Shown: positions 44,628-54,339, counted from the stretch's first letter. The stretch is 64,000 bases of DNA from an uncultured Bacteroidales bacterium (GCA_900316795.1 ONEF01000013.1:1-64000), one strand, 5' to 3'. Numbers and translations: made by a program. The notes: a model not told the origin generated them from the sequence alone.

Positions 44628-45707
44628 ATGAAAATCAAGAGATTGCTAATAACGGCACTGACAGTAGCCCTATTCCCTGCAACAATTGGGGCGCAGGAGA
44701 TTTCGGGCAATGACCAATCATCCGGAATGTTCTCATCCGAGGAAGTCAGCTTCACCAACCCGGCTGACGGAGCAGTTCTTTCAGGAACCCTCCTGCTGCC
44801 ACAAGGGGTAGAAAAACCGGTTGTGGTGCTTCTGGTTACTGGAAGCGGTCTCCAGAATAGGGACGAGGAAATCTTCAAGCTGAAGCCTTTCAAGGATATC
44901 GCTGAGTATCTGGCATCAAGAGGAATTGCAAGCCTCAGGTATGACGACCGCGGCTTCGGGAAATCTACCGGAAGTATAGACGGTGCCACAACCGATACGT
45001 TCCTTTCAGACGCCGAAGCTGGAGTTGAGTTTCTGAAGAACTACAGAAGTGAACCCGGAAATCCTGCGGCTACATTCTCCAAGATTGGAGTTGCCGGCCA
45101 CAGCGAGGGCGGAACAATAGCGTTCCTTCTGGCTGCGGACAAAAAAGTGGATTTCATTATCAGCCTTGCCGGTGGTGCCATCCAGGGGAAAGAAGCTGTC
45201 ATGACTCAGAACTACAACGCATTCAAGATGCAGGGAGTGCCTGAAGACCAATATGGCCCTGTGCTTGACGCCATCGAGGAAGTGTTTGACAAACTGATCC
45301 AAAGCCCGGAAGACGAACCGTTTTCAAAAACAATGGAAAGAATTGCCAAAGAAAGTTCAAACCCTGAAATAGCCCGGACGCTGGCTATGCAGCTCGGGAA
45401 CGATTCCAACGGAAAATGGTACAAGCGTTTCCTGGCATTGGATCCTTCAGATGCGATTTCCAGGATAACTTGCCCTGTCATGGCGGTAAACGGTACGCTT
45501 GACTTCCAGGTTGACTGCAAAGAAAACCTTGACAACCTGAAAAAGAGACTCCCGGCCTCCGCAAAGAATCTCATAAAGAGCTATGAAGGCATAAACCATC
45601 TTCTGGTGCCTTGCAAGACCGGATACCCTACAGAATATCCAATCCTGGAAGGCCCTGTATCAGAGGAAATAATGAAAGACATCGCAGACTGGATCCTTGG
45701 TCTGTAA
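44628..45707 (+). CDS. Secreted alpha/beta hydrolase
   Basis: A 359-residue exported hydrolase (signal peptide about 1-23, ending TIGAQE). A beta-strand lead-in (VSFTNPADGAVLSGTLLLP) is followed by the alpha/beta fold: oxyanion LLVTGSGLQNRDEE, RYDDRGFGKSTG, nucleophile elbow GVAGHSEGG, acid loop VNGTLDFQVDC and the C-terminal His in GINHLLVP. This is the S9/DUF-type esterase-peptidase group common in Bacteroidota; substrate unknown. It converges end to end with the S41 gene (0-base gap). Confidence 0.86.
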   Translation: MKIKRLLITALTVALFPATIGAQEISGNDQSSGMFSSEEVSFTNPADGAVLSGTLLLPQGVEKPVVVLLVTGSGLQNRDEEIFKLKPFKDIAEYLASRGIASLRYDDRGFGKSTGSIDGATTDTFLSDAEAGVEFLKNYRSEPGNPAATFSKIGVAGHSEGGTIAFLLAADKKVDFIISLAGGAIQGKEAVMTQNYNAFKMQGVPEDQYGPVLDAIEEVFDKLIQSPEDEPFSKTMERIAKESSNPEIARTLAMQLGNDSNGKWYKRFLALDPSDAISRITCPVMAVNGTLDFQVDCKENLDNLKKRLPASAKNLIKSYEGINHLLVPCKTGYPTEYPILEGPVSEEIMKDIADWILGL

Positions 45708-47354
45708 TTATTTCAGAGCCTCGAGAGCCTTCTGCACCTCTTTGTCCGTGAGGTTGTCATAGCGGATATAATAGTCCAGACCGTAGAGATTGCGCACTAT
45801 CAAGCCTTTCAGATAGTTGCGCAATTCTTTTCCTGATTTGTCCAGCTCCTCCTGCGTAAACTCTATCTTGTTCTGACGGGCATATTCCAGGAACTCGTTG
45901 AAATACTTGTCATCCACCTCAAACTTTGAAACGAAGCTGCTGAAGGTCTTGTTGTTTTTCTCTTCTGCCTGGGAAGCCGAAAAAGTACCGTATTTACGCT
46001 CGAAATCCTTGCGGTGGTTGTCTGCATAGATGCTGACAAAATCGCTGAGGATTCCTCTGTTTACGGCAGCAAGATAACTCTTGGAATAGTATGAGGTATC
46101 TATAGGGATGTAAACATCCGGGATTATACCTCCGCCTCCATACACGGTCCGTCCGAGTCTAAGTGTCTTGAACTTGAGGGAGTCGTTGATCTTTATGCTG
46201 TCCTGGCTGAAGCTTTCCCCGTTGAGATACCTCTCGTAGAAGTTGCGGTAATACTCTTCAGCGGCTCCCATCTTGTATGGAGACTGTATTACCCTGCCGC
46301 TAGGAGTGTGGTAACGTGCCACTGTTATTCTGACCCTGGATCCGTCCTGGAGAGGGAACTCCTGCTGAACAAGGCCTTTGCCGAAGGAGCGGCGCCCGAT
46401 TATGGTGCCTCTGTCCCAGTCCTGGATTGCTCCGGAAAGAATCTCGCTTGCAGATGCTGAGTTTTCGTCTATGATTACTGATAACGGAACATTCTGGAGT
46501 TTTCCGCTGCCGTCTGCAAAGTCATCGGTACGCTGGACGGCACGCCCTTCCGTGAACAGGATCAGCTGCCCTCTGCCCATAAACTCGTTAACAAGCCTGA
46601 GCGCGGTGTGTAGATAACCACCTCCGTTCCCCCTCAGGTCCACTATCAAACCTTTAAGCTCCTTGCCTTGCAGGGGATTCATGAACTCATTGTAAGTCTC
46701 TGCCCCAAAACTGCTTACCTTGATATACATTACGCCCGGGCGGATTTCGTATGCGGAAGAGACTGTATTCAACGGAATCTTGTCTCGGGTTATGACGAGT
46801 TCCCTTTCTTTTTCTCCGCGACTTATCACCCCTACCCTGACTTTCGTGCCTTTGTCGCCTCTCAGATATTTGAGGACGCGCATCTGGGTGAGTTTGGTAC
46901 CGCTTATCACCTCCCCGTCAACAGAATTTATTTTGTCTCCAGCTTTGAGTCCGACCTTCTCGGAAGGGCCGCCGGGTATCACGCTCTGGACTGTCAGAGT
47001 ATCGCGGATGAGAGCATATTCTATACCTATGCCCTCGAACTTGCCAAGCAGAGGCTCTTCCATCTCCTTCACGTCCTTTGCGGAAATATAGACTGAATGT
47101 GGGTCCAGCTGCTGCATCATGTTTATCATTGCCTCTTCACTGATCCTGCCGACATTCAAAGTATCTACATAGGCGTTAGCCAACAGGAAAAGCATCTGCT
47201 TGAACTTGGTGGCTTCCGTGTTGAGTCTGGAATTGTTGAAACCTATGGTCTGGTTCACACGAGGCTGGGCCATATAGCTCTGCCCACTTGCGGAAGAAAC
47301 ACTTGCCAATATTGCCAACACCAGGCTTGAAGTAATCAGAACGAGCTTTTTCAT
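45708..47354 (-). CDS. S41 C-terminal processing peptidase
   Basis: A 548-residue CtpA/Prc family protease with signal peptide (about 1-25), a PDZ domain (about 85-170, IGIEYALIRDTLTVQSVIPGGPSEKVGLKAGD) and the S41 catalytic core. The Ser is in ENSASASEILSGA and the Lys in RSFGKGLVQQ. It would act in the periplasm on C-termini of envelope proteins. The ATG overlaps the stop of rnz (ATGA), coupling the two; they appear to share the rpsA transcript. Confidence 0.9.
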   Translation of the reverse strand: MKKLVLITSSLVLAILASVSSASGQSYMAQPRVNQTIGFNNSRLNTEATKFKQMLFLLANAYVDTLNVGRISEEAMINMMQQLDPHSVYISAKDVKEMEEPLLGKFEGIGIEYALIRDTLTVQSVIPGGPSEKVGLKAGDKINSVDGEVISGTKLTQMRVLKYLRGDKGTKVRVGVISRGEKERELVITRDKIPLNTVSSAYEIRPGVMYIKVSSFGAETYNEFMNPLQGKELKGLIVDLRGNGGGYLHTALRLVNEFMGRGQLILFTEGRAVQRTDDFADGSGKLQNVPLSVIIDENSASASEILSGAIQDWDRGTIIGRRSFGKGLVQQEFPLQDGSRVRITVARYHTPSGRVIQSPYKMGAAEEYYRNFYERYLNGESFSQDSIKINDSLKFKTLRLGRTVYGGGGIIPDVYIPIDTSYYSKSYLAAVNRGILSDFVSIYADNHRKDFERKYGTFSASQAEEKNNKTFSSFVSKFEVDDKYFNEFLEYARQNKIEFTQEELDKSGKELRNYLKGLIVRNLYGLDYYIRYDNLTDKEVQKALEALK

Positions 47355-48307
47355 TGTCTTTGTTTCATTGGAGATAATTTCTCCGGAATATCAAATATCA
47401 TACCTTCCTGTGCAAGATAAGTCTCAGGAAAAACACTGCGGGCCTCTTCAAGCAGAAGGTCCAGGTTTCTGTATCTGGATGAGAAATGTCCAACCACAAG
47501 TTTTGAGGCTCCAGCCGCCAGTGCTACTTTAGCCGCATCTTCACTCGTGGAATGAGCGGTGGTTTTGGACAAGGCCTTAAGGTCAGAGGCATAGGTAGCT
47601 TCGTGGTAAACCAGGTCAACTCCCTTGACCCACTCCTGGAGCTTCGGGAAGGGAGCGGTATCGCTGCAATAGGCAAAGCTCCGAGGCTCAAAAGGCCTGT
47701 ATGTAAAGTCTTCACAACGCAAAACCTCCGTCTGTTCACCGTTGTCATTCCTCCTGACCACATCCTCCCCTCTTTTCAGAGTACCTATCTCCTCAAGCGT
47801 CAGGTTGTGCTCCGCGATGGAATCTTTAATGACATTAAGCAGCGGCTCTTTTTCCTTGAACAGGTATCCGTAAGTCTCTATCCTGTGACGCAACGAAAAT
47901 GCGTAGATATCCAGATTCTTGAACTGGCAAATCAGTTCCGGTTCATGACATTTCACAGTATGTACAACTATCTCGTACTTAGGCTCTCCAAACTGGTCTG
48001 AGATAGTATCCAGAAGTTTCTGCATACCTTCCGGGGCATAGATGTGAAGCGGAGAGAGGCGGCCCGTCATGTCCAGGGTGGATATGAGGCCGAACAACCC
48101 GAAGACGTGATCTCCGTGCAGGTGGGATATGAATATGTTGTCCAGCCTAGAGAAGGGAACCTTGAACCTTGCCATCTGCATCTGGCAACCCTCTCCGCAG
48201 TCTATCAAGAACAAACGCCCACCCACAATGAGTGAGTGAGCGCTTGGAAATCTGGAAGATGTAGGGCGTGCAGAAGCACTACCCAATGTCATCAGAGAAA
48301 ATTCCAC
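47351..48307 (-). CDS. rnz: Ribonuclease Z
   Basis: A 318-residue tRNA 3'-processing endonuclease of the MBL fold. ISHLHGDHVFGLFGL carries the HxHxDH metal motif, VYHEATY and GHFSSRY are the later ligands, and the flexible-arm region is present. The start is a GTG at 48307 that shares its G with the TAG stop of rpsA; the resulting opening MEFSLMTLGSASARPTSSR aligns with the family start. Confidence 0.93.
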   Translation of the reverse strand: MEFSLMTLGSASARPTSSRFPSAHSLIVGGRLFLIDCGEGCQMQMARFKVPFSRLDNIFISHLHGDHVFGLFGLISTLDMTGRLSPLHIYAPEGMQKLLDTISDQFGEPKYEIVVHTVKCHEPELICQFKNLDIYAFSLRHRIETYGYLFKEKEPLLNVIKDSIAEHNLTLEEIGTLKRGEDVVRRNDNGEQTEVLRCEDFTYRPFEPRSFAYCSDTAPFPKLQEWVKGVDLVYHEATYASDLKALSKTTAHSTSEDAAKVALAAGASKLVVGHFSSRYRNLDLLLEEARSVFPETYLAQEGMIFDIPEKLSPMKQRQ

Positions 48308-50214
48308 TATTTATTCTCTCCTTTTTCCAACTCTTTCTTCAAGTCTGCAAGAGCGTCGATATCGCCGAGAGTGGTCTTCTCAACGCTTGCCTTCACCTTC
48401 TTGATAGCCTTCTTTGTGCTTTCAGCCTCTGCTTCCTTCTCCTTGAGAACTTCACCGGCTTCAGCCCTCTTCTTGTCTTCAGCTATCCTTGTGTGTGAAA
48501 GGATGATCTTCTTGCTTGACTTGTTGAATTCAACAACCTTGAAATCGAGTTTCTCTTCTGCCTTTGCAGTGGTTCCGTCTTCCTTTACAAGACCCTTCAT
48601 AGGAGCGAATCCCTCGATTCCATACTGAAGAGCAACGGTTGCGCCCTTGTCGTTGAAGGAAACGATTGTACCCTCATGGATGGATCCCTGTGTGAATACG
48701 GTCTCAAAGGTATCCCAAGGATTGTCCTCGAGCTGCTTGTGGCCGAGAGAAAGTCTGCGGTTCTCCTCGTCGATGTCGAGAACTACAACCTCGAACTTCT
48801 CTCCGAGAGCTGTGAACTCAGAAGGATGCTTGATCTTCTTAGTCCAGCTGAGGTCTGATACGTGTACCAGTCCGTCAACACCTTCCTCGAGTTCAACGAA
48901 TACGCCGAAGTTGGTGAAGTTGCGGACGATGGCAGTGTGACGGCTTCCTACAGGATATTTCTCCTTGATGGTTGCCCAAGGGTCAGCCTTAAGCTGCTTC
49001 ATTCCAAGGCTCATCTTGTGCTCCTCGCGGTCAAGTGTCAGTATCTGTGCCTCAACTTCTTCGCCGAGCTTCAGGAAATCCTGAGCACTTCTAAGATGTG
49101 AAGACCAGCTCATTTCAGACACGTGGATAAGACCCTCGATACCTGGCTGGATCTCAACGAATGCACCGTAGTCGGTGATGACAACAACCTTACCCTTTAC
49201 GGTGTCACCAACCTTGAGGTCTGGGCTGAGAGCCTCCCAAGGATGTGGAGTAAGCTGCTTCAGACCGAGAGCGATTCTCTTCTTCTCCTCGTCGAAGTCA
49301 AGGATAACGACGTTGATCTTCTCGTCCAGCTTGACAACTTCCTCAGGGTTGCCGATGCGGCCCCAGCTGAGGTCTGTAATGTGGATGAGACCGTCCACGC
49401 CACCGAGATCCACAAATACTCCGTAAGAAGTGATGTTCTTAACGGTACCCTCGAGAACCTGACCCTTCTCCAGCTTGGAGATGATCTCGCTCTTCTGGGC
49501 CTCGAGCTCTGCCTCGATGAGAGCCTTGTGTGAAAGTACAACGTTGCGGAACTCCTGGTTGATCTTCACAACCTTGAACTCCATTGTCTTCTCAACATAT
49601 ACGTCATAGTCGCGGATTGGCTTCACGTCGATCTGAGAACCAGGCAAGAACGCCTCGATTCCGAATACGTCCACGATCATACCGCCCTTTGTACGAGCCT
49701 TGATGAAGCCCTTCACGATCTCGTTCTTCTCGAATGCCTCGTTTACCCTGTCCCAAGACTTGAGTGAGCAGGCCTTCTTATGTGAAAGAATCAACTGGCC
49801 TTTCTTGTCCTCAGGATTCTCGACAAGCACATCTACCTTGTCGCCGACTTTAAGGTCAGGATTGTATCTGAATTCATTTCTCTGGATAACACCCTCGCTC
49901 TTGTAACCAACGTTAACGATAACCTCTTTCTGGGTAAGGCCGGTTACAGTTCCTTCAATAACTTCATTCTCCGCAATCTTTGAAAGGGACTCGCTGTACT
50001 TCTTCTCGAGTTCTTCCTTGCTCTCAGATGCAGGAACATTGTTCTCAAATGCATCCCAGTCGAACTTTGCAGGATCGATGGACGCGTTGCTTTTCCTCTT
50101 TTTAGGAGCAACAGGTGCTGCTTCTTCCCTGAAGGACTCTACAGACTCTTCAGCTTTCCGAACGGGAGTCTCTACAACTTCCTCGTTCTCAATGTTTTTA
50201 ATTTCTTCGTTCAT
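48307..50214 (-). CDS. rpsA: 30S ribosomal protein S1
   Basis: A 635-residue S1 with an acidic N-terminal extension (about 1-75) and six S1 RNA-binding repeats, each recognisable by patterns such as GTVKNITSYGVFVDLGGVDGLIHITDLSW. The Lys/Glu-rich tail is typical. S1 helps mRNA binding to the 30S subunit, notable because genes here rarely show clear Shine-Dalgarno sequences. It is transcribed from a promoter at 50282-50316 with a hairpin-bearing leader. Confidence 0.96.
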   Translation of the reverse strand: MNEEIKNIENEEVVETPVRKAEESVESFREEAAPVAPKKRKSNASIDPAKFDWDAFENNVPASESKEELEKKYSESLSKIAENEVIEGTVTGLTQKEVIVNVGYKSEGVIQRNEFRYNPDLKVGDKVDVLVENPEDKKGQLILSHKKACSLKSWDRVNEAFEKNEIVKGFIKARTKGGMIVDVFGIEAFLPGSQIDVKPIRDYDVYVEKTMEFKVVKINQEFRNVVLSHKALIEAELEAQKSEIISKLEKGQVLEGTVKNITSYGVFVDLGGVDGLIHITDLSWGRIGNPEEVVKLDEKINVVILDFDEEKKRIALGLKQLTPHPWEALSPDLKVGDTVKGKVVVITDYGAFVEIQPGIEGLIHVSEMSWSSHLRSAQDFLKLGEEVEAQILTLDREEHKMSLGMKQLKADPWATIKEKYPVGSRHTAIVRNFTNFGVFVELEEGVDGLVHVSDLSWTKKIKHPSEFTALGEKFEVVVLDIDEENRRLSLGHKQLEDNPWDTFETVFTQGSIHEGTIVSFNDKGATVALQYGIEGFAPMKGLVKEDGTTAKAEEKLDFKVVEFNKSSKKIILSHTRIAEDKKRAEAGEVLKEKEAEAESTKKAIKKVKASVEKTTLGDIDALADLKKELEKGENK

Positions 50215-50253
50215 AATAATTAAACAAATTAGACGTTAAACTTTATTTGTAGA

Positions 50254-50269
50254 TCAGCCCGAAGGCTGA
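50254..50269 (-). promoter_or_regulatory. UUCG-capped hairpin in rpsA leader
   Basis: On the transcript TCAGCC pairs with GGCTGA around a TTCG loop, closed by C-G, which is the extra-stable cUUCGg tetraloop. It falls about 6 to 21 bases after the predicted transcription start, at the very 5' end of the rpsA message. Confidence 0.55.
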
Positions 50270-50281
50270 AATTCAAGCGTG

Positions 50282-50316
50282 CGAAGATAGCAAATTTTTT
50301 TCTATTTTTACAAAAA
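50282..50316 (-). promoter_or_regulatory. Promoter of rpsA
   Basis: Read on the minus strand: TTTTTG at 50311-50316, 21-base spacer, TATCTTCG at 50282-50289. The -7 differs from TAnnTTTG by one base, a variant that is frequent before highly expressed Bacteroidota genes. Confidence 0.65.
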
Positions 50317-50325
50317 CTATTAGCC

Positions 50326-51324
50326 ATGAGACAAAAACAATTCTATTTCTCTGCTTTGGTATCCCTGATGGTCATGTCAATGACGGCTTTCCAAGGAACC
50401 GCATTTGGACAGAAAGCGACTTTCTCAGACTGCAAGCTTAAGCACAATGTCGTGACGGATGGAGGAAAACAGCTTCAGTGCCAATACACTGCACGCTTTT
50501 CTGATATGAAGTCCCACAAAAAGATCAAAATCGTAATGCAGGTTGAATATCCGAAAGGGAAAGTATATAAGTATCTGAACAATGACGGAAAGAACGTATC
50601 AGTCACTGCCTCAAAAGAATATAACAATCAATACGATAGGCCGATCCTGGAAAACAAGCGCCTGGGCATCTACAATTCCCGTCTGCATCCCCAACCGGGG
50701 ACTAACACGTATTATGTACGTCTTGTTGCCTACGAAGTAAAAACAGGGAAAGTTATAGGAAGGTCTGGTTACATGTCCTTCACTAATACCGGTAAGAGTG
50801 ATGCCGGTAAGTCAGGCGGTAATGTCAACTCTGGAGGTAAGAGTAAGAGCAAGGGCAAATGGGCGAAAATCAGCAAGGGCAACTACCACGTTGCCTGTGC
50901 CGAGAATGCTATGGTATATGTAGGTGCAAAGAATAAAGTAATGGCCAACGGAACCAATATCGAGCTTGTAGGAAAGTTCTTAGATGATGACCAGCAATGG
51001 TATTTCCTGCCTGAAAATGACTATTACTATATATGCTCCACCATTAACCGGAATTATGTCCTGGACGTAAAGAAAGGTGTTGCTGCCGCTGGAACCAACA
51101 TTCAGTTATACCAGCGTAACAACTCCGAGGCTCAAAGATGGTATCTTGAGAAATGCTTTACAGACCCAAAGCACCCCAAGGAGAATCATGAAGCATATAT
51201 AATACGCTCAGCTCTCAATCCGGATCTCGTGATTGAGATTGAGGGGGGATATTGTAGTTTCGACTCCAATATCCGTCTCAACCGCTACTCCAGGAAAAAA
51301 TCCCAGATGTGGAGACTCGAATAG
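50326..51324 (+). CDS. Secreted protein with ricin-type beta-trefoil domain
   Basis: A 332-residue exported protein. Signal peptide about 1-29 (ending AFGQ), an N-terminal beta domain of unknown family (about 30-155, with KIKIVMQVEYPKGKVYKYL), a Gly/Ser/Lys linker (about 156-185), then a C-terminal beta-trefoil. Three Q-x-W carbohydrate-binding signatures are visible: QQWYFLP, QRWYLEK and QMWRLE. Ricin-type trefoils bind galactosides or other glycans. No enzymatic domain is seen, so it may be a surface lectin. Stands alone, divergent from rpsA and convergent with the creatininase gene. Confidence 0.78.
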   Translation: MRQKQFYFSALVSLMVMSMTAFQGTAFGQKATFSDCKLKHNVVTDGGKQLQCQYTARFSDMKSHKKIKIVMQVEYPKGKVYKYLNNDGKNVSVTASKEYNNQYDRPILENKRLGIYNSRLHPQPGTNTYYVRLVAYEVKTGKVIGRSGYMSFTNTGKSDAGKSGGNVNSGGKSKSKGKWAKISKGNYHVACAENAMVYVGAKNKVMANGTNIELVGKFLDDDQQWYFLPENDYYYICSTINRNYVLDVKKGVAAAGTNIQLYQRNNSEAQRWYLEKCFTDPKHPKENHEAYIIRSALNPDLVIEIEGGYCSFDSNIRLNRYSRKKSQMWRLE

Positions 51325-51330
51325 ACGAGG

Positions 51331-52089
51331 TCAATATAAAGAATCATTCAGGGCGAAATCGGTGACGAATTTCACGATTTTCTCCATGACGGCCTCTATG
51401 TATCTTCTTCCCTTTTCTGCTGTGGCCTTCCTCGGGTCACCTACTCCGGTGTCTTTGGTGGCGTAGGTCCAGTGGCGAGGAGCCCAGGCGGTTTTATCGT
51501 TGAGGCCCTCTATCTTGAAGTCGTTGTGGTGGCCGTCTCCGGCTTGTTTGAGGTTGACAAGCTCAGGATAATAATGCAGCATCACGCAGGTTTCCTGCTC
51601 GCCGGCGTGGTCGTCTATCTTCTCCTCAAAGAAGTCCTTCAGGGGAAGGATGGAGAACCAGGCAAGCACAGTGATCTGGAAATCAGGGTACTTTATCACG
51701 ATATCACGGATTATGCCCTTGAAGTTGTTGCCGCCGTGGCCGTTCATGATAAGGAGCTTGCTGATGCCCTGCTTTCTGAGAGACTCCACTATGTCTTCCA
51801 AAACAGCTATCTGTGTCCTCTGCGATGCGTGGATGCAGAAAGGAAGCTCTATCTGGCCAGGATTCTGGCTTCCCAGCGGAATGCCGGGAAGAACCATTGC
51901 ATTTACACCGTTCTTGGCGGCCTTTTCCGCAGCCTCAAAGGCAACAGCCTGTGCGTGAAGCATATCCGTGCAATAAGGAAGATGCAGGTTGTGGGGCTCA
52001 GTGCTGCCCCATGGCAAGATTGCCAGATGGTAATGCTTGTCTTTCACATCACCGTATCTGGCCGTTGTTATATCGTACTTTGAATACAT
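51331..52089 (-). CDS. Creatininase family amidohydrolase
   Basis: A 252-residue member of the creatininase/creatinine amidohydrolase family. Metal ligands are expected in LPWGSTEPHNLHLPYCTD (Glu, His, Asp), in the NGHGGNN loop, and in the later HAGEQETCVMLHY Glu. The family also hydrolyses formamides and cyclic amides in cofactor and nucleotide pathways, so creatinine should not be assumed. Last gene of the long minus-strand amino-sugar run; 46 bases from the GH3 gene. Confidence 0.87.
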   Translation of the reverse strand: MYSKYDITTARYGDVKDKHYHLAILPWGSTEPHNLHLPYCTDMLHAQAVAFEAAEKAAKNGVNAMVLPGIPLGSQNPGQIELPFCIHASQRTQIAVLEDIVESLRKQGISKLLIMNGHGGNNFKGIIRDIVIKYPDFQITVLAWFSILPLKDFFEEKIDDHAGEQETCVMLHYYPELVNLKQAGDGHHNDFKIEGLNDKTAWAPRHWTYATKDTGVGDPRKATAEKGRRYIEAVMEKIVKFVTDFALNDSLY

Positions 52090-52135
52090 TATATCAATTG
52101 TCTGTGTTTGGCGTAGTTTAAAAACTTATGGAAAG

Positions 52136-53452
52136 CTACTGGCCAGGTTTGTCAAAAATCAAGGTAACGTCCGGGCCTTTTGGCTTGAGATCCGGATATG
52201 GCTTTGAGGATTTTTTCATCAGGCGGTTCATTTTTTTAATGAGGCGGAAGTCGCGCCTTCTAGCCGCGGCGATTTTACTGTCAAGGTTTTTGACTCTTGG
52301 ACTGTAACCGTCTTCGAAATACCCTGCCCTGGCCTTGAGCATCAGAACTTTCCTGACCTTGCTGTCAAGTTCTTCAACAGAAAGTTCGCCTTCCTCAATG
52401 GCTTTTGCAAGTGCCTCTATGCACTTGACAGGCTCATCAGGCATAAGGATCATGTCAGAACCGGACTTGAAAACAGCCAGGACTGCCTCCACCGGAGTAC
52501 GGTTCTCGTTGGTGAGACCTGCCATTGCAATGGCATCGGTGATAACAACTCCTTTGAAACCCTGTTCCCCTCTGAGAACATCGTTGATGAGTGTTCCGGA
52601 AATGGACATCGGAATTCCGCTAGGATCGATTGCTGGGACAGAAATATGCGCCAGCATCATCATTTCCAGGCCATTGTCTATGAGATTCTGGAATGGGCAA
52701 AGGTCAACAGTATCCATATAGGCCTTGGAGTTCAAGATGACCGGCAGTTCGAAATGCGAGTCGGCTCTGGTGCCGCCATGGCCGGGATAGTGCTTGCCGC
52801 AGGCATATATGCCCGCATCCTGCATACCCTTCATATAAGCTGTGGCAAGAGCGGAAACCAGATGCTGGTCACCGCTGAATGTCCTCAAAGAAGGATAGTC
52901 TATGTAATGCTTGCTGACATCTGCCACTGGTGCATAGTTAACCAGCACGTTAATGTCCTTGAGTTCCTTGCCTACATTGCGGCCCATCTTGTAGAGGAGC
53001 TTCTCAGGATTCTTCTCAATGCGGGAAAGCTGGGCTTGCCTGGGGTAAGGAAGATACTCTGTAAACCTCATAGCAGCCCCCCACTCGCCATCAGTGGCAA
53101 CCAGTATAGGAATTTCAGCCAAGGCTTGAAGCTCATCCATACGCTGGAGGAACTCACGGATGGAGCCACCCATAAGGATTACATTGCCCAATCCGTAATC
53201 TTTGACCAGAGAATTCTGGTAAGCCTTGGTCTTGGGACTTGGGTTGCGGCTGATTTCAACGACAAACAGCTGGCCTACTTTCTGCCTTAAAGTCATCTTG
53301 GAAAGAACTGCCTCTACCTGGGCCTTGTGTTTAATGGAATCCTTGTCAGGCCTTACCTGACCAAACGAAACACTTGAGCCCAGACATATTGTAAAGACGG
53401 CTGCTATTGCTGAACAAAAACTGAAAGGTCTGCTTTTCATTGACCTGAACAT
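52136..53452 (-). CDS. GH3 beta-N-acetylhexosaminidase, NagZ-like, exported
   Basis: A 438-residue glycoside hydrolase family 3 enzyme. The NagZ catalytic loop KHYPGHGGTRADSHFELP, with the Asp-His acid/base pair, and the nucleophile block VVITDAIAMAGL are present. NagZ enzymes remove GlcNAc from GlcNAc-MurNAc(-peptide) fragments. A hydrophobic leader (about residues 9-33 from the start chosen) implies export, and the extra C-terminal beta-lactamase-like domain seen in some Bacteroidota GH3 proteins is absent. Start is ambiguous between ATG 53452 and ATG 53440; a TTG at 53467 is less likely. Confidence 0.85.
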   Translation of the reverse strand: MFRSMKSRPFSFCSAIAAVFTICLGSSVSFGQVRPDKDSIKHKAQVEAVLSKMTLRQKVGQLFVVEISRNPSPKTKAYQNSLVKDYGLGNVILMGGSIREFLQRMDELQALAEIPILVATDGEWGAAMRFTEYLPYPRQAQLSRIEKNPEKLLYKMGRNVGKELKDINVLVNYAPVADVSKHYIDYPSLRTFSGDQHLVSALATAYMKGMQDAGIYACGKHYPGHGGTRADSHFELPVILNSKAYMDTVDLCPFQNLIDNGLEMMMLAHISVPAIDPSGIPMSISGTLINDVLRGEQGFKGVVITDAIAMAGLTNENRTPVEAVLAVFKSGSDMILMPDEPVKCIEALAKAIEEGELSVEELDSKVRKVLMLKARAGYFEDGYSPRVKNLDSKIAAARRRDFRLIKKMNRLMKKSSKPYPDLKPKGPDVTLIFDKPGQ

Positions 53453-53493
53453 AAGGGTGGTTGACAATATCCTCCGTGAACTTCAACTCCTGA

Positions 53494-54255
53494 TCAGACT
53501 CCTGCAACTCTCTTGCGGTACTCTGCAAGAGCGGCGTCCAGTCTCTCGTGAGCAGTGGTATCTCCAGGAACATTGTGGGATGGATGGATATAGAGTTTCA
53601 CTCCGCGGTCAGCAAGAATCTCGGCGACGGTACAGATTGTCATCCAGACAGTTGTGACAAAGGCCATTGTGGAGAGAGGACCTATCTTGTCAAAGTGATT
53701 CTTCAGATCTACGCTTGCGTCCTGGAGCGGGCAGCAGCTGTCAACGACATAGTCTGCAATCTGGAAGAGGTTCTTTCCGCAGCTGTGGCGAGGAATCTTT
53801 GCACCGGTCTGGCCTGCTGAGCCGTAGGCGATGACCTTCATGCCCAGCTTCTGTGCCTCCAGGGCGACATCAATGTTCACGGCGTTGATTCCAGTGTGGG
53901 AGAACAGCCATACCAGATCGTCCTTGTGGAAGTTCCAGCTGCTCATTATGGCCTTGCCGTAGCCTTCAGCCCTTTCCAGCCAGAGGAACTGGTTGATGCC
54001 CATTTCACCGTTGATATGAGTGAAGAATGTCAAAGGAAGCTCGCAAAGAGGATGGAAACCTACGAAACCACCGATTCTCGGATACATCTCCTCGATAGGA
54101 AGGTTTGCGTGCCCGCAGCCGAAAGTGTGGATAAGGTGGCCTGCCTGGAGGCAGTCTGCCATAACTTCTGCAACTTTCTTTATCTGTTCCATCTGTGTGG
54201 ACTCAATCTGGTCCATAACGCTGATAGCGTTCTTTTTCCATTGATTTGCTAACAT
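53494..54255 (-). CDS. SIS-domain sugar-phosphate-binding protein (UPF0309-like)
   Basis: A 253-residue phosphosugar-binding SIS protein. Features are the helix ADCLQAGHLIHTFGCGHANLPIEEMYPRIGG, the loop WLFSHTGINAVNIDVALEA, and IAYGSAGQTGAK. It resembles the UPF0309/YckG-like sugar isomerase group rather than MurQ, whose gene is also in the run. A role in amino-sugar phosphate isomerisation is likely from context but not shown. Cytoplasmic; 26-41 bases from GH3 depending on that start. Confidence 0.82.
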   Translation of the reverse strand: MLANQWKKNAISVMDQIESTQMEQIKKVAEVMADCLQAGHLIHTFGCGHANLPIEEMYPRIGGFVGFHPLCELPLTFFTHINGEMGINQFLWLERAEGYGKAIMSSWNFHKDDLVWLFSHTGINAVNIDVALEAQKLGMKVIAYGSAGQTGAKIPRHSCGKNLFQIADYVVDSCCPLQDASVDLKNHFDKIGPLSTMAFVTTVWMTICTVAEILADRGVKLYIHPSHNVPGDTTAHERLDAALAEYRKRVAGV

Positions 54256-54339
54256 TGTCTTAAGTTTTTATTTTTTATTCTGTATATGTTTTTCTGTTAT
54301 GATTATTATTCCTTAATGAAGTACGCCAGGTGATGAACT

